Positions 21,266-21,594 of a DNA stretch of 21,594 nt are shown one piece after another. The position numbers and the translations under genes are program-made. This DNA is from Bacteroidota bacterium. Its GTDB lineage: Bacteria > Bacteroidota > Bacteroidia > Flavobacteriales > Weeksellaceae. The notes under the pieces are model-generated. The model did no database searches. It was not told the origin of the DNA and was given only the letters and a program-made list of their open reading frames with translations. How positions within the stretch are numbered: position 1 is the stretch's first letter; every line of letters starts with the position of its first letter. Where the stretch lies: positions 1 to 21,594 of the forward strand of contig JAEXJU010000062.1 in assembly GCA_023448955.1 (NCBI GenBank). Reading direction: 5' to 3'.

Positions 21266-21493
21266 ATGGATGCAACAACAAGAGTGGCTGTATACGAAAG
21301 CAGCAGCCCGCAGGAGATCCAGCTGATGAAATCCAGGTTGGAAGATGCAGGAATAAAGTGTGATGTAGAGAATTCTTATCTTAGTTTTCTATCCACACCC
21401 ACTGCAACCAATACTTTTATTAAAGTGGATATAAAAGACGAAAAAAAAGCTTTCGAAATTATCGATGAATATTTAAAATCAAACCAAAATTGA
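21266..21493 (+). CDS. DUF2007-type small protein
   Basis: The 75-aa protein fits DUF2007, a GlnB-like ferredoxin fold that is described as a putative signal-transducing protein without known function. The typical opening, a strand (RVAVYESSSPQEIQLMKSRL) with helix, then EDAGIKCDVEN, and a second beta-alpha unit (FIKVDIKDEKKAFEIIDEYL) are all present. It is soluble and probably cytoplasmic. It lies 64 bp after lat with its own possible promoter and has a terminator 30 bp beyond the stop, so it is probably transcribed alone or by read-through from the lysine operon. Confidence 0.8.
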   Translation: MDATTRVAVYESSSPQEIQLMKSRLEDAGIKCDVENSYLSFLSTPTATNTFIKVDIKDEKKAFEIIDEYLKSNQN

Positions 21494-21523
21494 TTTCATA
21501 TTTTTAAATTTTACGTTTTACAG

Positions 21524-21558
21524 AAATCGGGTCCAAACTTTTTGAGCCCGATTTTTTT
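21524..21558 (+). terminator. Rho-independent terminator of the DUF2007-type gene
   Basis: AAATCGGG (21524-21531) pairs with CCCGATTT (21547-21554) around a 15-nt loop that can pair further, followed by a T-run to 21558. It may also end the lysine-catabolic transcript. Confidence 0.85.
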
Positions 21559-21594
21559 GTGAATTAAAAAAAATCCTTATCATTGCAATATCAT

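Noticed and set aside
1..21594. tRNA, rRNA, CRISPR array, insertion sequence, phage or defence genes
   Set aside because: None was seen on either strand by eye. A covariance-model or profile search could still find a small RNA that I missed.

Overview
This window looks like chromosome of a low-GC member of the Bacteroidota, most likely Flavobacteriia of the Chryseobacterium/Weeksellaceae kind. The evidence is the AT-rich spacers, the A-rich leaders without clear Shine-Dalgarno sites, repeated matches to the Bacteroidota -7 promoter element TAnnTTTG, a protein with a type IX secretion (T9SS) C-terminal sorting domain, OmpA-type and SPII lipoproteins, and a Flavobacterium-type lysine 6-aminotransferase/piperideine-6-carboxylate dehydrogenase pair. 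The genus call is inference; no rRNA or other marker is present. No tRNA, rRNA, CRISPR array, insertion sequence or phage gene was seen.

Layout. 1-329 (-): 5' part of a secreted LipL32-like protein, cut by the window edge. 330-749: AT-rich spacer with a 12-bp inverted repeat. 750-2144 (-): a two-gene unit, O-methyltransferase then NlpC/P60 peptidase. 2145-2412: spacer with a GC-rich repeat element and the terminator of the next gene. 2413-3249 (-): OmpA-domain lipoprotein, divergent from tilS. 3378-5228 (+): tilS and a small sigma-70-like factor joined as TAAATG. 5337-8929 (+): a compact cluster of YHS protein, DM13 lipoprotein, a possible 22-aa peptide, DoxX-like membrane protein, DinB-like protein, NRDE/TANGO2 protein and a membrane-anchored ATP-grasp ligase. 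8976-11467 (+): DsbD-type thiol:disulfide transporter and a GNAT acetyltransferase. 11594-12109 (+): an ExbD/TolR protein without an ExbB next to it. 12254-13901 (+): lipoprotein, alpha/beta hydrolase, DUF1304 membrane protein. 13909-14022: a second copy of the repeat element, carrying a 16-bp perfect hairpin. 14109-15886 (-): DHH phosphoesterase and a T9SS-sorted protein. 16062-17417 (+): era and a DoxX protein, the latter convergent with a 60-aa membrane protein. 17857-21201 (+): lysine catabolic operon with an unusually AT-rich membrane gene between the two enzyme genes. 21266-21493 (+): DUF2007-type protein.

How the genes work together. The clearest pathway is lysine degradation: the aminotransferase removes the epsilon-amino group of L-lysine, and the ALDH7-type dehydrogenase oxidises the resulting piperideine-6-carboxylate/aminoadipate semialdehyde to L-2-aminoadipate. 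A 16-bp palindrome sits just upstream of a good promoter for this operon. The 5337-8929 cluster is the best candidate for an uncharacterised system. It joins envelope domains suspected of metal or redox roles (YHS, DM13, DoxX) to a DinB-fold metalloprotein, a TANGO2-family protein and an orphan ATP-grasp ligase, with tight or overlapping junctions.

All family calls come from reading the translations; no database search was possible.
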